This document shows positions 62,793-64,000 of a DNA stretch of 64,000 bases, in pieces; within the stretch, counting starts at the first letter, position 1, and each line of letters begins with the position of its first letter. The DNA is from Actinoalloteichus_B caeruleus (GTDB lineage Bacteria > Actinomycetota > Actinomycetes > Mycobacteriales > Pseudonocardiaceae): NCBI RefSeq assembly GCF_000718005.1, contig NZ_JODV01000001.1; one strand, given 5' to 3'. Both the position numbers and the translations under genes were made by a program. The notes below the pieces were generated by a model, which was given only the letters and a program-made list of their open reading frames with translations, was not told the DNA's origin and ran no database searches.

Positions 62793-63716
62793 TCAGACCC
62801 CGGCCAGCCGGGCGAGCACCGGCGCGACCGCCATCGCCGACCGACCGCCCGCCGGGTCGCCGTGCGCGGCGCTCCACAACGCACCCTCCACCGTCCTGGC
62901 CAGCGCCCACGCCGCCACCCGGGCGGGATCCAAGCCCAGGACGTCGGCGAGCAGTCGGAACCGGCTGGCCAACACCGACGGCCGGTCACGTGGGTCGTCG
63001 ACCTGCTCGACCAACGGCCAGAGCTCGTAGGCCGGGTCGCCGAGCACCGGCTTGGGGTCGATCGCCAGCCAGGGCCGGCGGCGCGCGGCGAGCAGGTTCC
63101 CGGGATTGAGGTCGCCGTGCAGGAGCACCGCGCGATCCGCGCTGGACGGGAGCTCCCGGAGCAGTTCGACTCCCCGGCGCACCAGCCCGGCGTCCAGGTC
63201 CGCTCCCGGCGTGCCAGCCCTGGCCGCGGTGACCTCGGCCCAGCCCGCGCACACGGCCGCCAGCCCGGGTACCGCCACTCCCCCAACGGGCACCGACCAG
63301 AGCTCAGCGACGACCTCCGCCGCGAGTTCCAGCCGGCGTGCGGGAGGGATCTCCTCCGCCGCGGCGAGGGGAGTGGCGGGACGGACCCGTTCGAGGAGCA
63401 ACGCGTTGTCGTCGCCGGCCACGTCGAGCAGCCGAACGGCCGCCCGGCCCGCCCAACGCCGCAACGCGTCGGGTTCGGCGGAGGCCTCCGGGTGCGGCCA
63501 GGTCACCTTGAGCACCGCCTCGGTGCCGTCCGGGCGGCGGGCGGGCGCTACCCAGGAACTCGTCCCGCCCCGCAGCGGGGCGCCCAGCACCAGGCCCCAC
63601 CGCCTCCGCAGCCGGTCCACCCGATCCGGGAGCCCCGCGAGCCAGGAGTGCCCGGCGGGCAGCCCAGCCAGGTGGGAGAACACCGGCAGGGAGCGGGGAA
63701 AGAGTTCGGGGGCCAC
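62793..63716 (-). CDS. Aminoglycoside/hydroxyurea phosphotransferase-like kinase
   Basis: A 307-residue protein resembling the APH(6)/hydroxyurea phosphotransferase family. Visible features are the start LFPRSLPVFSHL, LKVTWPHPEA with the ATP-binding Lys, the catalytic loop LLHGDLNPGNLLAA and the metal-binding LAIDPKPVLGDPAYELWPLV. GTG 63716 follows GGAGAGG. Related enzymes modify streptomycin-type drugs, but chromosomal members in actinobacteria often have unknown physiological substrates, so resistance should not be assumed. Confidence 0.85.
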   Translation of the reverse strand: MAPELFPRSLPVFSHLAGLPAGHSWLAGLPDRVDRLRRRWGLVLGAPLRGGTSSWVAPARRPDGTEAVLKVTWPHPEASAEPDALRRWAGRAAVRLLDVAGDDNALLLERVRPATPLAAAEEIPPARRLELAAEVVAELWSVPVGGVAVPGLAAVCAGWAEVTAARAGTPGADLDAGLVRRGVELLRELPSSADRAVLLHGDLNPGNLLAARRRPWLAIDPKPVLGDPAYELWPLVEQVDDPRDRPSVLASRFRLLADVLGLDPARVAAWALARTVEGALWSAAHGDPAGGRSAMAVAPVLARLAGV

Positions 63717-64000
63717 GGGACACCAACCTCTCCCCGCCAGGGTCGGATGCCGGCGGGCTGTGGAGCACCGGCGAATGGGACGGGCTCGGGCTCGCCGGGA
63801 TGCCACCACCGGACCCGGGTCGGCAGGAGGCCACCGCGCCACGGTCCCCACCGCCCGGGACGGTACCTCGGCTGGCAGAGGACGGGACCCGGTCCCCGGC
63901 CAGCACGCGGACGCGGGTGGGTGGGTGGGTGGGTGGGGCGGCACCGTCCCGACCCGGGTGAGGCGATGTCCCCGGAACGAGCAGCGCCGGGCGGCCCCAC
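63717..64000. other. Region upstream of the kinase, no gene seen
   Basis: This 284-base stretch contains the kinase promoter region and a G-rich run at 63915-63938. Longer in-frame starts for the kinase exist here but would add a low-complexity N-terminus. Confidence 0.4.
63915..63938 (+). repeat. Run of six GGG blocks, G-quadruplex-type motif
   Basis: From 63915 to 63938 the sequence consists of five GGGT units followed by GGGG, giving six G-runs each separated by a single T. This matches the strictest pattern for intramolecular G-quadruplexes. It lies about 200 bases upstream of the leftward kinase gene. Confidence 0.8.

Overview
This 64 kb window is a high-GC actinobacterial chromosome segment. 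Family content (DUF3558 lipoproteins, XRE/DUF397 pair, DUF3145, DUF2382, HAAS/PadR) and frequent GTG starts with GGAGG-type ribosome binding sites suggest the order Pseudonocardiales; the genus cannot be fixed from sequence alone. Most of it is conserved backbone with short variable islands. I see no rRNA, tRNA, CRISPR array, insertion sequence or prophage.

Layout. 1-8171: an edge-truncated aldo/keto reductase, then the type II fatty acid operon fabD-fabH-acpP-fabF-accD, and DUF3145 on the opposite strand. 8172-14382: variable membrane proteins, a FAD disulfide oxidoreductase and a PRC-barrel/DUF2382 protein. 14906-17260: a tandem duplication, of lower GC than its surroundings, of a two-gene module (small helical protein plus DUF3558 lipoprotein); one copy carries a frameshift. 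17831-22366: glnK and amtB with a putative GlnR operator, a secreted M15 peptidase, and ftsY. 22532-27584: anmK with a solute:sodium symporter, small genes, and an XRE/DUF397 pair. 27621-33560: smc, acylphosphatase, and two secreted or membrane-anchored proteins. 33778-41416: a complete kdp potassium ATPase operon including kdpF and a 27-residue ORF in front of it. 41639-43605: padR and a HAAS-domain membrane protein. 43882-49382: fpg, rnc, rpmF, yceD, a SepIVA-like gene, coaD and rsmD. 49461-57236: pyruvate carboxylase, recG and a FakA/DhaL-domain kinase. 57538-63716: rpmB, an SDR, ung, a gamma-carbonic-anhydrase-like protein, thiL, a stand-alone AsnC-type domain, DUF3515 and an APH-like kinase.

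How the genes work together. The fab operon builds fatty acids from malonyl-CoA, with the carboxylase subunit supplying malonyl-CoA. amtB and glnK form the ammonium uptake and sensing pair. The Kdp cluster is a high-affinity potassium pump, but its sensor kinase has tyrosine where the phospho-accepting histidine should be, and its response regulator consists of a receiver domain with no DNA-binding domain. Canonical KdpDE phosphorelay to DNA therefore looks broken on both sides while the pump genes are intact. This is the most striking observation in the window. Other points of interest are the tandem duplication with a frameshift that creates an ATGA restart, the micro-ORF leading the kdp operon, and a perfect 17-bp palindrome before an unknown gene.
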